Below, in pieces: positions 1 to 11,212 of a DNA stretch of 64,000 nt. Below the pieces are notes generated by a model, which worked only from the letters and a program-made list of their open reading frames with translations, did not search any database and had not been told where the DNA came from. Source of the stretch: Adiantum capillus-veneris (Eukaryota > Streptophyta > Polypodiopsida > Polypodiales > Pteridaceae); contig CM043958.1 in the NCBI GenBank assembly GCA_014529385.2, positions 155,006,293 to 155,070,292 on the forward strand. The letters run 5' to 3'. Position 1 is the stretch's first letter; the number at the start of each line of letters is the position of its first letter. Both the position numbers and the translations under genes were made by a program.

Positions 1-960
1 GACCGTGTCCCTCAAACCATGCTCTGACCTGTGAGTACCAAGCTCTCTCATGCCCACTCTCTGATAGCTGTATAGCTGCCTCAAATGCTCTACGAGTAAG
101 TCTGTCAGGAGGTAGCTCTCTCATCCTCTGGATGAAGCAGACTGTCTGGAATAATGCCTCTACAACCATAGGTGGTGTGGCGAGCTCGGCTCTAATAATG
201 TCATGTGGCACTGTCTTCTTGCTGCGGAGCAAGCGTGAGATCATACATACCTGTGGCCTCTCAAGCTGTGTCCACTGGTCAGCTGTCAATTCTGGTGCCC
301 ATACTGTCGCCGAGTACATCAGGGCCGGGGTGACTAAGGTGTCGAAAAGCCACCCCTTCGTGCGGGGCTCCTGAAAGTGTGCCTGGTGGCATCTCCGCTC
401 TAGCATGGTCAGAGCTGCATATCCTCGGGTGAGCCTGTCAGCAGCAGCCTGCCTCATAGTGAAGGGTCCTGGTAGGCTGGTGAATGTGATGCCAAGGTAG
501 ACATAGGAGGTGACTACATCAACCTGTCCTCCTGCTGCTGTGAAGGTGGCAGCGCTCCTCACTGCACTGGATGTGTGAAAGATCATGACCTTGGTTTTGC
601 CAAGGTTCACAGTCAACCCCTTGTGTGTGCTGAATTCGTCCAAGGCCTCAAGATGGCGTTGCAAGCCCTCGGGTGACTCTGAAATCAACACAATATCATC
701 AGCATATAACATGATGTGGACCGGAGTACCTGCCAAGTCGCTCCCCTCTCCCCCTGCTCGTAGTATGTAGTCGGAGATCTCGTCGATGTAGAGCCCAAAG
801 AGTGTCGGGGAGAGTGGGCATCCTTGCTTAACACCAATGGTGCTAGCAATGGTCTCTGAAAAGCCGCCTGGGCAACGAACCCGACCCGTCACCCTCTCGT
901 AGAGAGTATATATGGCCCAAATCATCTCTGTCGATACCCCAATGCTGTGAAGGCGCCTGG
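1..960 (-). pseudogene. LINE ORF2, RT palm/thumb portion (YADD)
   Basis: Minus-strand reading that continues the LINE reverse transcriptase to the window edge. It contains the motif GVKQGCPLSP, then a YADD catalytic box at about 676-700, then a thumb-like region including TVNLGKTKVM. The frame looks open to the left edge. It lies one frame away from the upstream RT segment; the break is near 957-963, where one base is missing between the PRERLF motif and the following helix. Same element and gene as the next two entries. Confidence 0.8.
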
Positions 961-1787
961 AAGAGTCTCTCGCGTGGGACTGTGTCAAAGGCCTTGCGGA
1001 AATCCACAAAGCAGCAGTAAAGCCTCTTCTTCCGCGCCTTTGCCCCATCAATGAGGCAGCGCAGAACGAAGATGTGGTCAATGGTGGAGAAAGCTCGTCT
1101 GAAACCTGCCTGGCCTGGAGCTCGTAAACCCTCGGTCTCTGCGTAGCAGCTGAACTGTGCCTCAAGTACTGCTCCATATAGCTTGGCCATCGTGTGGCCA
1201 ATCATGATAGTCCTGTAGTTCCCTGGGTCCAGGGTGTCGCCAGATTTGTGGATAGGCACTATGGTGTGTTGTGTCCACTCCTCTGGGAAGCCCTCCCCTA
1301 TAGCCCGGTTGAAGACATGTGCAATCAACGGGGCTATAGTGGAGGCCGCATAAATGATGTGCTCACTCTGTAATCCAGTGTGGTCAGCTGATCGTCTGTG
1401 CTGCATGCGGCGTATGGCCCTCTCTACCATCTCTGCTGTAAAGAAGGAGGAGCACGTGGGGCGTGGCTCATGTGGCTGTGGGATAGGAGGCTGCCCTGGC
1501 ACCTCATAAAGGCGCTCTGCATAATCATGCCATATCTGTGGATCCTCAATAGTTGTGGTCGGACGTGGCTCGTGCAGGGTGCGCCATGCCGTCGCGCTAT
1601 CTATGCTCATGAATAGGCGGTATAGCTCAAGCTCCTGTGCCTCTTCGAATGCTCGCCGCTTTTGGCGTGTCAGCGTCTTCATATCTCGTCTGGCCTCTCT
1701 CTCTGTGATCTCTCCTAAGGCTCGCCGTGCACGGAGGCGTCGGTATAACTCTCTCCACTCATCATCATACCAGCGGTTCTGAGGCAT
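843..1787 (-). pseudogene. LINE ORF2, RT fingers/palm portion
   Basis: Amino half of the reverse transcriptase. It shows the plant/animal LINE block PGNYRTIMIGHTMAKLY, the APGQAGFRRAFSTIDH block and palm motif A, CCFVDFRKAFDTVPRERL, which carries the first catalytic Asp. After about position 960 the frame is wrong and the last 40 or so residues are out-of-frame sequence. The ATG at 1787 is just inside the coding region. The preceding endonuclease reads in another frame, and a one-base change in the 8-base C run at 1794-1801 would account for this. Confidence 0.8.
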
Positions 1788-1789
1788 AG

Positions 1790-2854
1790 TCCCGGGGGGG
1801 GAGTGCGTCCTGTGTGAGTGGTGTGTGGAAAAGAGCTAATAGCTGAAGTGTGGAGAACGGAAGAGATATGTGATGTGAGAACTGAGAGTGGTGTGGATGG
1901 GTGGAGGAGGCATAGGCCATGCTCGACCTCGGCTGAGTAAAGAGAGGCTAGCTCATGTGTGAAATGGATGGTGGTGTGTGGAGTGTGTGCTGTGGAGCTG
2001 TGTGGGATGGTATCTCCGGTGATGGAGAAAGAGAGGTATGTGTGGTCGGCTCCGATGGGTATGGGTGGAATGGTGAAGGATGCGATAAGGTGTGTAGCCT
2101 CCCTGGGTCCCAGAATATAGTCGACTGTACTCCCCCCTCCCTCTGTAACTCCATGTGGCATACAAGTCAGGCCCCCTGAGGTGGGCCACTGGGCCATCCC
2201 GTTATAAATAACGAGACGGTGCTGGGAGCCAAGTCGAAGTAGGTGTCGTCCATAGGCTGTGACTGGAGCTCTGTCTGATGTATCTCTCATAGTAGCCTCC
2301 TCATCTAGAGTGTGTAGTGCCTCTGGGTCCTCGTGGTCATATGCCTCACACTGCTCACTGCGCGTACGAGCATTGAAGTCTCCCATAAGGAAGACTTCAC
2401 CCAGTGTGGAGTACTCCATAATCTCCTCCGTGAGGCATGCGTACGGTGACTCCTGCTCAATAGGGGCGAATCTGGAGCCTGTGGGAGCAAAGTAGCAAAG
2501 GGCAATGTAGACGATCCTGTCTCGTGAGAGCTCGAGGCGAATCCACATGTATCGGGCCTGTGGGTCCCGGGCAACAATCTGTAGTCTGCTGTGAAGCCCC
2601 TGTCTAAAGAGTATGGCCACTCCTCCTGAACCGCGAGTGGTGTGCTGGCGCATACATCCCCGATGTAGAGACTCCCATTGGAATCCATGTATCCGTGGTA
2701 ACCCTCTCTCTGGGCTCTCGTGTGTCTCTGTAAGTAGAATCATGTCTCGACCTCTCATCACCTCCTCAAGTCTCTCTGGGTGTGTCCATAGGTCTCCATT
2801 GCAATTCCAAACCGTGACATGAATCTCCTCGTGTGTCCCACAGGCCGCGAGTCC
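1790..2854 (-). pseudogene. LINE ORF2, AP-type endonuclease domain
   Basis: Endonuclease/exonuclease/phosphatase fold used for target nicking in target-primed reverse transcription. The N-terminus reads HVTVWNCNG just after 2820. It is followed by LLTETH (catalytic Glu), FLMGDFNAR (DFN motif), STVDYIL and IGADHTYLS (the catalytic Asp-His near the end). The reading is continuous with ORF1 apart from the TAG at 2855-2857, and there is no ATG before residue M at 2761. ORF2 therefore either starts at a non-AUG codon or followed readthrough. It loses frame near 1800. Confidence 0.85.
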
Positions 2855-3775
2855 CTATGCGATGGTCTTGCCATCAATGATAACCCTACCATCTCGATAT
2901 ACTGCCTTCTTCCCTTCTTTGCGGGCTTGGTGGACTCTAGGCATGCACGTGCGGCGGTGATCTTGTTGCATCTTTGTGAGGTCATCATCAAGATAAATCG
3001 GGGGGCCTTCGAGCCCTCTCAAGATGACCCTCTTTCGGAGGAAAGAAGTTCGAGACTCCTCAGAGGCGAATTGGAGGATGAGAGCTCTCTTCTTTGGATC
3101 TTTGCCGGCTCTCCAAACTTTGGAGAAAGGGATCTCTTCTTCCTTGTATCCCACTTTCTTGCATAAGGCTTTCCCATCGCTCTCGGGTGTGGACCCTTAT
3201 TCTTCTTTGATGCCGGTCACTCGCACATTGAGACGGCGAGCTTGTCGCATCTTCTCCTCCTCGATGGTTGTGTGTACGATGAGTACCTCATCTTTTTGGG
3301 CTTCCTCTCTTGCTACCTTCTTGATATTCTTTTTGACCACTTCGACCCATCCTTCTTTGGTGGCTTCTAATTTGTCCTCAATGCTTGCGGTGAGGGCTTT
3401 GGTGATCTCCTCCTTGAGGGCTTCCTTAGCCTCCTCTTTAATCTCTCCTTCCTCTGGGGTGAGGGATGTGATGGAAGCATGAAGGAGGTCGATTTGTGCC
3501 TTCATCTCTTCTTGCTCTTTCCTCCATCTCTCCCTCTCCTTCTCGTTCTCCCGTGCCCTTCTCTCCTTCTCCTCTTTGAGGTTTTGGATTTCCGCTCTCA
3601 TGTCCTCTTTCTCTTCGTTCCATAGCTTGATGAAGGTGGCTTTCTCCTCCCTCCATATCTCTCTCTCCATCCACCATTCTTTCATGTCCTTCTCCAATTG
3701 TGCAAGCCTCTTGTTCGTGAGCATGAAGGTTGTCTTCATTGTCGATGTCGGCGTCTTGATGATGGGGGAAGACAT
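2855..3775 (-). pseudogene. LINE ORF1 (coiled coil + L1 ORF1-like C-terminus)
   Basis: RNA-binding ORF1 protein of an L1-type LINE. The likely start is the ATG at 3775 (MSSPIIKTP). Longer readings to 4024 run through simple repeat (SLSL and THTH stretches) and are unlikely to be translated. The first 150 or so residues are a Glu/Lys/Arg-rich coiled coil. After an in-frame TAA at 3197-3199 the same frame continues into an L1 ORF1-like C-terminal domain with IYLDDDLT, ARKEGKKAVYRDGR and IIDGKTIA, ending at TAG 2855-2857. A single nonsense change is the simplest explanation of the break. Confidence 0.8.
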
Positions 3776-3880
3776 GGTTGTATTCAGAGCTACCCTCTCT
3801 TCATATTGTGAAGAAGAGGGGAGAAGGGGAGTACGTGTGTGTATGCGTGTATGTGTGTAGTGTGTGTGTGGGTATGTATC

Positions 3881-3887
3881 CGTGTGT

Positions 3888-3960
<73 letters not shown>
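3881..3960. repeat. (TG)n followed by (AG)n microsatellite
   Basis: About 46 bases of TG dinucleotides run directly into about 34 bases of AG. It sits in the leader of the left LINE and explains spurious SLSL/THTH reading frames on the minus strand. Confidence 0.95.
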
Positions 3961-3965
<5 letters not shown>

Positions 3966-4169
3966 TGTGTGATCGGGAGCGAGGAGGGGCTGCGTGAGTG
4001 GGAGGCTGGAGGGGGACAGTTCAACAGCAGCAGCAGGTTGATTTAACAGCGGCAGCCACAGGCAGGTACTGGGGGTGCTGTGCAGGTGGAGTGGGCGCGC
4101 TGAGCAGCTGGGGTGAACAGCAGCGCGCTGTACAGCAGTAATGTGCCTGAAGCAGGAGGAGGGCGCTGG

Positions 4170-4305
4170 TGCAGCAGGTCCGCGTGCTGGTGCAGCACAG
4201 CAGCAGGTCCGCGCGCTGGTGCAGCACAGTAGCACAGCAGCAGGTCCGCGCGAGAGAGAGCAGCAGGTCCGCGCTGGTGCAGCACAGTAGAACAGCAGCA
4301 GGTCC

Positions 4306-4310
<5 letters not shown>
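4170..4310. repeat. Minisatellite, unit about 35 bp, five imperfect copies
   Basis: Units share the core CAGCAGGTCCGCG followed by CTGGTGCAGCACAG. Copies vary by short GA or GTAGCACAG insertions. The array merges into the GA tract to its right. Confidence 0.8.

Positions 4311-4362
<52 letters not shown>
4307..4362. repeat. (GA)n microsatellite
   Basis: About 56 bases of uninterrupted GA dinucleotides, bordering the minisatellite. It probably marks the outer edge of the LINE leader or a separate expansion. Confidence 0.95.
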
Positions 4363-4364
<2 letters not shown>

Positions 4365-4789
4365 TGTGGTTAGCCAAACAAGCGCAATGATTAGTTGCAT
4401 CTATGACCCTAGACCTCGTCACATACCGCCCTACAATCATCTTTGATTGTAATGCAGGTTATAGCAAAAGAAAAGAAAATAATAAAAGGATGTCCACACT
4501 TCTTAACATTTACACAATGTTTCCCAAAGTAAATCCCATGTGTGATCATTTAATCGTGCATACTTGTGCAGTGATGGCAGTGTGCATAAAAGGGATAAGC
4601 TGGCTACAAACATCTCAAGTACATCTGAAAATATGTCACGTGGCCAGTATCATAGCCAATGCCTATAAAAGGACATTGGATCATGTCTGGTGTTGATCGC
4701 ACACCCAAGATCATCATAATCATAATCATAATCATCATTTGTCATAAATTCATACAAATTTCATACAAAAAGGCAATTCATAATAGGAT
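4363..4789. other. No recognisable gene; short ATAATC repeats
   Basis: AT-rich sequence with an ATCATA/ATAATC hexamer run at about 4712-4739. A 97-codon open frame at 4403-4696 has no recognisable motif and is probably chance. The stretch may be the flank of the gypsy relic to its right. Confidence 0.5.
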
Positions 4790-5335
4790 TCATTATTGAG
4801 GCTCTGTCGCTCCTCCATCTGTTGGTATACTGAAGTCCAACAATAACTCCTTGTTTTTGTGCTTCAATCGGATAGTTCGTTCTCTTGCGTCGAGCTTGGC
4901 ATAGTACTTGTAAACCTAAGGCATGCCCAATACAACACATTTTGCAAACTCCATAATGTAGAAATCAATTGAATCTGCAAATGTCCCAACTTGAAGTCAA
5001 AAGTGATCCAACCAATGGTGTCGATGATATGTAAGTCCCATTGGCCGTTTGTGCTTCAATCTGAGTTCCTTTGGCATATTCGTCATGCCCAATCTTGCAA
5101 CTAATTGTGGGCGGATAACATTATGCATGGATCATGAATCAAAGAGTATAACGGCATCTTGATCTCTAGCTTTTCCCATAGCTTTACAGGGTTCATTGGA
5201 TGGATCAAAAGTAGGGACTTGTGTTTTTCGAAAGAAGTGGTCGTTTGTTGTTCGGGGTTGTCGGGCAATCCCGAGAAATATGGCCATGAATGGCACACTT
5301 GTAACACCTCCTTCGGATTCGTACTATCACGAGGA
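4790..5335 (-). pseudogene. Gypsy gag-protease relic (zinc knuckle, retropepsin)
   Basis: Degenerate minus-strand fragment of a Ty3/gypsy polyprotein. From right to left: a perfect CX2CX4HX4C zinc knuckle reading CYKCAIHGHISRDC (about 5280-5325); a retropepsin active site LFDS-stop-S followed by MHNVI (about 5105-5150), where TGA replaces the Gly of DSG; then the flap/spacer LGMP-stop-VYKYYAKLDARERTI and LLLDFSIP down to about 4800. At least four stops or shifts are present. Unlike neighbouring families A and C, the active site was DSG, so this is a different lineage. Confidence 0.7.
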
Positions 5336-5353
5336 CGTGAAAACTGTTAACTA

Positions 5354-6773
5354 TGTCACAAGGACGTGGCAACTGCTAACCTTAGTTGTTGGTTTCTTTC
5401 CAATGATTTTTGTTTTTGAGACCCTCTTTTTGAAGTTGCAAATGGTCGGACATTGTATGGCCAATGTGAATTGTAGTTTCACCCGCATACGAGAAGTTGA
5501 TCAGCACTGGAATTCGCATAGTAAGAGGATGTCTAGGCTCAATTCAAGATCATGTAGGTCCCCCCCGTCGCACTTAGCAAGTTGGTGGATACTAGGAAGT
5601 GAACTCAATAAAGGCATAGTGCCAAGGTGGGGTCACCGAGGGAAAGTACCCAACAGTTGGGCCACATTGCATTTTTGAATGCGGTCCCGATGGGGATAGA
5701 TGGTCAGATGACTAGTGGGAGTCCAACTGAAGCATCCCCTAAAATTTAGGAAACTGCTGTTTTGGGCCACGAAATTTGTTCATTACCTTTGGAATGACAA
5801 GGGGAACATTTTAGAACTCTACTGCAAAGTCAATTGGGCAACCAGTCAGGAGATTTTTAGGCGGGAAACTGCTTATAAATGTGCCAAGTGACACCTTCCT
5901 ATGTACTTGCCTCATGCAGAAAACTCAGCGCTCGATTTCTAGCTAAGAGAGCTCATTTGCAAGTTGTCACAGGTTAAGAGCTATTGACTGCAAGCTTTCC
6001 TCTTATGTACAGTGCGGGTGCAAGAAGTCATGTCCTGCACACCTCACGCTGCTCTCTCTCTTCCCTACGTGCAGTAATGTGATGCCCCACAAGAGGGCTC
6101 TTCATTTGACTCATGTACAGCTGTGTGGTTACATGCGTTTTTGCTGAGGCAAGAGCCTCTTTGAGCAAGAACAGGAGTAGCTAACTGCTGCTCCAAAAGC
6201 ATGCACTGGTGAGGGTGATAACCTCACCGTACAGGTGCGTTTCCAGCCCTGGTTATGCGCTGAATTTCGACTGTTTTTCAGCCATACGGACGCCTGAACC
6301 ATTGGGAACAATGCCCCACTGTTAGAGGACAGTTCAAGGACTGTTTAGGGCTGGAAAAAAGCAAAAACCAATAAATACAGCGTGCTGAATTTACTGTTTT
6401 TGGGCAGAAATCAGAGGGTTTATGTCAGTGGAAGCGAGTTTCAACAGGGGAATTAGTTTCGGGCAAGTTTTGGGATTGTTATGCTGCCGAAATTTTACCA
6501 AAACAAGTGGTATCTAGCTGGATACAAGTAAAGAATTCCCAAGACTCTTCTTGTAATTTACCCTCTTAAAGAATAAAGAAATACAAAAAGGGGAGCCAAT
6601 TTTGGGGCCTACAGGTTGTCGGCGTCTACTCGGAGCATTCTAGCTTCTAAGCCGTGTGTGTGCTTAAGTGTTAATTCCCCTCGCAGGTTACCTTTGCAAG
6701 TTCTCGTTGTGTGTGTCTAAAGTAAAGAATTTCGGGTGAAAGCCAAAGCCTACCGCCCCACAGGCTGGTTTCA
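5354..6773 (+). repeat. A1 5' LTR
   Basis: Starts TGTCACAAGG and ends GGCTGGTTTCA, about 1420 bp. Matches the LTR of A2 (39181-40583) over most of its length. Contains an AATAAA at 6572-6577 and the shared core around 6577-6611. It also has blocks shared with B/C LTRs, such as GATGCCCCAC plus AGAGGGCT at about 6080. The left flank cannot be tested for a target duplication because the A1 3' end is missing. Confidence 0.8.
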
Positions 6774-6791
6774 AGGTTCCGTTGCCGGGAC
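6774..6791 (+). other. A1 primer-binding site (tRNA not identified)
   Basis: AGGTTCCGTTGCCGGGAC directly follows the LTR. B and C carry the related TGGTTCCATCGACGGGA and TGGTTCCATTGAGGGGA at the same place. The families therefore share primer usage, but the matching tRNA could not be named from memory. Confidence 0.6.
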
Positions 6792-6868
6792 ATAAATCAC
6801 TTTTCTCAAGAAGTGAGCCTCGGTTGTTTTGGGTAAAGACACGGAGTACAGAAACGTGGGATTACACT

Positions 6869-8640
6869 ATGGCCGACAAAGGGAAGGGCATTATGGAAGA
6901 GGGTTCCTCTTCGAAGGACAAACAGGAAATTCCTATGGTGTTCGAGATTGGCGAGAGTTCACGGCCACGACTGTTTGTACCTCCGACTGATGTGAATGTT
7001 CCTCCAGTACAGGGCTTTATGACTGGGCAACTTGAGGATGATGCGTTCAGGACTCAATTAGTTGCCGCGGTGAATGTGCTTTCAGAACTGGCACAGAACC
7101 CAAGGTTTATGGAGTTCTTGCGAGCGCCACCAGTGCCTTAGCAAAATAGGCAACCTACACCGCGAACAGAGCTTGTTGAGCTATACTCCATGCGCCCCAA
7201 TAGGATAGGGAGCACTCACATGTTGCGGAGTCGGGGGCTCCAAAGCAAGTTCCTCCCGCCCTTGAACACGTGGTTAGAACGCCTGTTTTACAGGCTATGC
7301 CAGTTCAGCCCGCCACCTTTCAGAGCCCGCATGCTGTCTTTAATGGACAGGGAACAGGTTACCAGGCAATGCATCCAATTTTTCAACCACCCAAGGTACA
7401 TTCGGGGTATTTCAAGGGTGGATCTGTGTTCCAAAGTATGGCTGGTTATGCGCCTGGAAGTCAGCCATACATGCTAGGAACAATGTTTGGGGGTATGCAA
7501 GGCATGATGCCAAACCCCATGCATGGTAGCATCGGTATGCAGCAAGGTTTCCAGAGCAACCACGGCCAATTTGGGGTGCTACAAGGTCATTTTGGCATGG
7601 CTGGTTTTTCTGGACAACAGCCAAATATGGCACCCATGGCGCAAAATGTCAATGGCCAAGACGCGTCGATGATTCCTACTACAGTGACCATGTTGCAGAC
7701 AATTCCTTATGACAATTCGGGGGCACTAGAAAAGTCGAAAGCTTACAAAGAAGGTGGTGCAGGTGTAAAGTTCAGTATTTTCAGCGGCTTCGAAGATAAG
7801 GCAAAGGCTCTCACTTTCCTCTAGCAGTTTGATACAGATTATGCAGGAGGGAATTTTATAGAGGCCTCTAAGGTCAGGAAAGCTACCACTTTCTTAAAGG
7901 ACAATGCGTTTACATGGTGGACGACATTGTTAATACAAGGACAGGCACCCGCCACTTGGGTCTACTTCAAACAAATGTTTGCATCTGCTTGGCTGTCAAA
8001 TGAATTTGAAGCCAACGTCATGACAGATTGGCGCCAGCTTACTTCGGCTACATGCAAGAGCTTGCTAGAGTACAATCAGAGGTTTTGTAAAGCGTTACTC
8101 TCAGTAACCTCCTACAGATTTGTGCCATTGACAGAGCAGATAGAGAAGTACTATTGTGGGCTGCCTAAAGGGCTTCGAGACTACTGTACCAAGAACAGAG
8201 TAGCTACCCCCTCACCCAGCTCATGGAAGTTTCTAACACTGGTCTTGCCTTGTTGAAAGGAGAGGACACTGGGTTTCTGAGCAACGAGAAAGGAGGGCAG
8301 CAGAAGAAAAATTCAGCGAAGAAGCCCTTTGTGAAAAGGGCTCCTGAAGCCTCACGGGGGTCAGAAAAGGCCAAGAAAGATTAGGATTCAGCCGGGACTT
8401 CTGGAGCGCAAGCAAAGAAACAGAAAAGGAAGCCTTTTGTGCGTAAGTTGCTCGAGGAAAAGAAGGTCCTAATGGTTGAAAACAAATGCTTTATATGCGA
8501 GCAGCCTGGTCACTTTGCTACAAATTGTCCACAAAGGAAAAGACCAGCTAACTCAGATGATAAAGAGGACCAAAAAGGCAAGAAGCTTAAACCCACGGCT
8601 CAGGCCCAGTACAGATGCCAGCGAGTTATGCAGAGCATGG
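6869..8640 (+). pseudogene. A1 gag (broken)
   Basis: Capsid protein of the gypsy element, starting at the ATG of MADKGKGIMEE. Compared with A2 it has a CAG-to-TAG stop at 7139-7141, a shift before 7270, a CAG-to-TAG stop at about 7822 (A2 reads CTC CAG CAG), and a further shift near 8210. An AAG-to-TAG stop lies near 8384. Central region: a Met/Gly/Gln-rich spacer and then the retrotransposon gag core (WWTTLL, WVYFKQMFASAWL, EQIEKYYCGLPKGLRDYC). A zinc knuckle CFICEQPGHFATNC lies at about 8490-8535. All breaks are in this copy only. Confidence 0.85.
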
Positions 8641-8887
8641 GATAAAGATAGAGATCAGATGGCACTCATCTTCTTTGATCCAGGTGCCAAAGCAAACTTT
8701 ATCTCACCAGAGTTAGCTATGAAGCTGGGCGTCACAGCTGAAGAGATGGGGTACACTGCAGAGGCAAGGTTGGCATGTCCTGGCCACTCAGAGTGTGTTA
8801 CTCCCATTATTGGAAAGCTGCATCTACGTATTCAGTCATATGTAGACACAGAAGAATTTTATATCATGCCATTGGAAGGGTGCGATG
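8641..8887 (+). pseudogene. A1 retropepsin domain (DPG active site)
   Basis: Aspartic protease domain that follows the zinc knuckle. The active site reads IFFDPGAKANFIS (about 8669-8706), with Pro where retropepsins normally have Thr or Ser. The substitution is also present in A2 (38800s) and C (about 25086-25115), so it is a family trait and not decay. The flap-side sequence GKLHLRIQSYVDTEEFYIMPLEGCDVL is cut by the solo-LTR insertion just after CDVL and resumes at about 9600. Confidence 0.75.
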
Positions 8888-8972
8888 TGTTAGGAAATAT
8901 GACATAGCTAAGTAGATAATTGAGTAGATTACTTAATGGAGAGAGATAATTTTCACACACAAGAGATTATAG

Positions 8973-9015
<43 letters not shown>

Positions 9016-9599
9016 TACACACGATATACGTGGTTCACCCAATGTGGGCTACATCCACGAGAAAGCAGCAACTTAATGGCTTTAGTACTTCAAACAAGAA
9101 GAAGGTTACAAAGGAATTATACCCTTAATAAAGCTCCCGCCTTGCTTCACTCTCTCCACCTCACACCCACCTTGTTGCATCAACTTCACACTATGAAATG
9201 TGTGTAGAAATGGCCTCCTTTAATAGGCCAAAAGGGCTGCCCTCTCTCATGAGAGGCGACAGCCATGTGTAGCCGCCCTTGTGTAGATAAGTCCAAATCG
9301 GACCCTCCAAGCCGCCTATGTGTGGCCGCCCTTGAGAAGACAACTCCGCTTTTGAATTCGGCCACCGGCCACCGGCCATTTGACTACCGGCCACAGACCA
9401 ACCGGCCAATCGACCAATCGTTTTCCGACCACTTTTCGGCCGCCGGTTGGCCATAATATTCTGGCGAAGCCATGAAAATTTTGGTTTCCGGCGAGTGATT
9501 TTTTCTTCATGCACGATGGCTTCTCCTTATAATGGGGGCCTTACAAATGTGCGTTTTTACCACAGAAAATTACAAGGGGTAAATCAAGCTCCATACTTG
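8888..9599. mobile_element. Solo LTR-like insertion in A1 protease
   Basis: A block of about 710 bp beginning TGTTAGGAAATATGACATAG interrupts A1 exactly where A2 and C are continuous. It contains the phrase GTGGTTCACCCAATGTGGGC, common in plant copia-type LTRs, and no coding sequence. Possible target duplication GCGAT (left) and GCGGT (right) with one mismatch. The right edge is not a clean CA, so the boundaries are approximate. Confidence 0.55.
8977..9013. repeat. (GA)n microsatellite
   Basis: About 37 bases of GA dinucleotides inside the solo LTR-like insertion. Confidence 0.95.
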
Positions 9600-10455
9600 C
9601 GGTACTTGGAATTTCGTGGATGTTCAGAGTACATGGCGTGCTAGATACCTTTGACAAGACGATCATCCTTCAGCATAGGGACAAAACTCATGTTTTGGAT
9701 GTAAAGCTCAAAGGGGAATCTGTCCTTATTGTATTTGCTTCGGCTATCACTTCTGTAATAAAGAATCATCTTTCTGTGTACTTGATTTTTGCACGTGATG
9801 TCTCAGGTAATTGTCGGTCAAATTTATCTGTGTTGGATTAAAAAAGGTCAACATTTCTGCAAGAGTTTAGTGACTGTTTTTCTGATTCATTACCGTCGCA
9901 ATTGCCACAAGAGAGACCTGAGGACCATCGGATAGATTTGGTGCCAGGATGTAGCCTACCAAATAGACCTCCCTACAGGGTTAGCGCGGCGCAACAGAAA
10001 GAGATTATGAGCCAGGTTGAGGAGTTATTAGAGAAGGGGCTGATCCAGCCTAGTTCTTCAACCTTTTGCTCCCCAGTGCTCCTAGTACAGAAAAAGGATG
10101 GTTCAAGGTGCATGTGTATTGATTACCGTGCGTTGAATAAGAAAACCATCAAGGATAAGTTTCCTATTCCTAGGATTGATGATAGTCTCGATCATTTAGA
10201 GGGTGCTGCAATTTTCAGCAGGATAGACCTTAAGAGTGGGTACCATCAGATTCGTTTAAGGCCAAAGGATGTGCACAAGACTGTGTTTAGAACAACATTT
10301 GGTCTTTATGAGTTTCTAGTGATGCCGTTTGAAATGCTCCTGCCACGTTCAACAAAATGATGGACCGGATTTTCCGCTCGCATCAACAGTTTGTTGGGAT
10401 GTTCTTCGATGACATGATAGTCTATTCGAAGAATGAAGAGGAGCATAGGCATCAC
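9600..10455 (+). pseudogene. A1 protease end and RT fingers/palm
   Basis: Resumes the A1 polyprotein: [12 protein letters not shown] (end of protease), then the gypsy RT with [59 protein letters not shown] (motif A Asp), [11 protein letters not shown] and FFDDMIVYS (YxDD box as FFDD). A shift falls at about 10330, just after VMPF. The reading is cut by copia element D at 10455, within EEEHRHH, and resumes at 19533 with LTIVFEELRSHRLL. The domain is recognised by its close match to element C. Confidence 0.85.
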
Positions 10456-11199
10456 TGTTAGAGTTCGTCTTCCTGTCCGGTGGTAGCTCTGGCACCTCCC
10501 AAGAGCAGATTAGGGAGTGGGCTGTTTTGTGGTTGTGCCCGGCCGTACTAGAGGTAGACGTACCTATTCTCGGCGGTGCACATCATGGTATTGCTCACCC
10601 CATAGGGTGGCATTAGGCAAAACCCCTGTTCCTAGGGTTTCCCGGGGTCAGAGTCTCGAGTCATCTGCACTTAGGCCACGAAATATGTGTTCCAGGTCAC
10701 TTTTAGTGAGTTTACATATTTATTAGCCATTTTAGCCAATTTTCAAAATCGTGGGGTTTTCCAGCTGAGTAGGGCAAACTGGAGTTTGTCCTATATAAGC
10801 AGTCCCCCCCCTTGTACTTTTGGCAAGTTGTTGAATGCAGATTACCAACGTTTGGGCTCTCTCTCTCTCTCTGCTAGCGTTTTCTCTCTCTAGTGTTCAC
10901 TTTGTGGCGAGCACTCTCTCTCTAGCGTTTTCTGTAGGAGGCGACATCAGCCATCAATCTCTCTCTCTAGCCCTAGCGCTTCCCTTTCTGGCCTGTTACC
11001 ACCGCTCCGTAGCGATTGTGCATCCCAGTAAGATCCAGTGCCCGTTCGGTGGGCGGTACGCGCTTGTGCCTACACGGCGAGGAGATCCATCGCGATAGAT
11101 TCGAGATCTATTGGCTGCCCGTCACACAGAGACGTGTCTTGATCACAGTTGCAGACAATTCCTCATCCGATTCACCTTCTTTCCGCTGCACCTTAGACA
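10456..11199 (+). repeat. D 5' LTR
   Basis: Begins TGTTAGAGTTCG, ends CCTTAGACA. Near-identical in structure to the 3' copy at 18799-19532. Contains CCTATATAAGCAGTCC (TATA-like, about 10790-10805) followed by CTCTCT-rich sequence. Confidence 0.92.
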
Positions 11200-11212
11200 T
11201 AGTATCAGAGCC
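11200..11212 (+). other. D primer-binding site (initiator tRNA-Met type)
   Basis: TAGTATCAGAGCC abuts the LTR. It differs by one base from TGGTATCAGAGCC, the usual plant copia primer site complementary to initiator tRNA-Met. Confidence 0.85.

Larger units (their letters stand above)
1..4030 (-). mobile_element. L1-type LINE, 5' part, runs off left edge
   Basis: Non-LTR retrotransposon on the minus strand. Its 5' end lies near 4030 and its RT reads off the left edge. In order from the right: a simple-repeat leader, ORF1 (coiled coil plus RNA-binding C-terminus), an apurinic-type endonuclease, then reverse transcriptase. The frame is broken by an in-frame TAA in ORF1 (3197-3199), a shift near the C8/G8 run at about 1794-1801, and a one-base shift near 960, so this copy is dead. 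The 3' tail and poly(A) are outside the window. The domain order is that of the L1 clade; the exact family is unknown. Confidence 0.85.

Noticed and set aside
3881-4362. Regular repeats considered as a CRISPR-like array
   Set aside because: Simple dinucleotide and minisatellite repeats without spacers, in a plant nuclear setting.
3197-4400. Long minus-strand frames rich in SLSL and THTH
   Set aside because: They translate GA and GT simple repeats upstream of the real ORF1 start at 3775.
4403-4696. 97-codon open frame
   Set aside because: No motif, no homologous copy in the window, AT-rich setting; likely chance.
6129-6311. 60-codon minus frame in the A1 LTR
   Set aside because: No conservation as protein in A2; LTR sequence.
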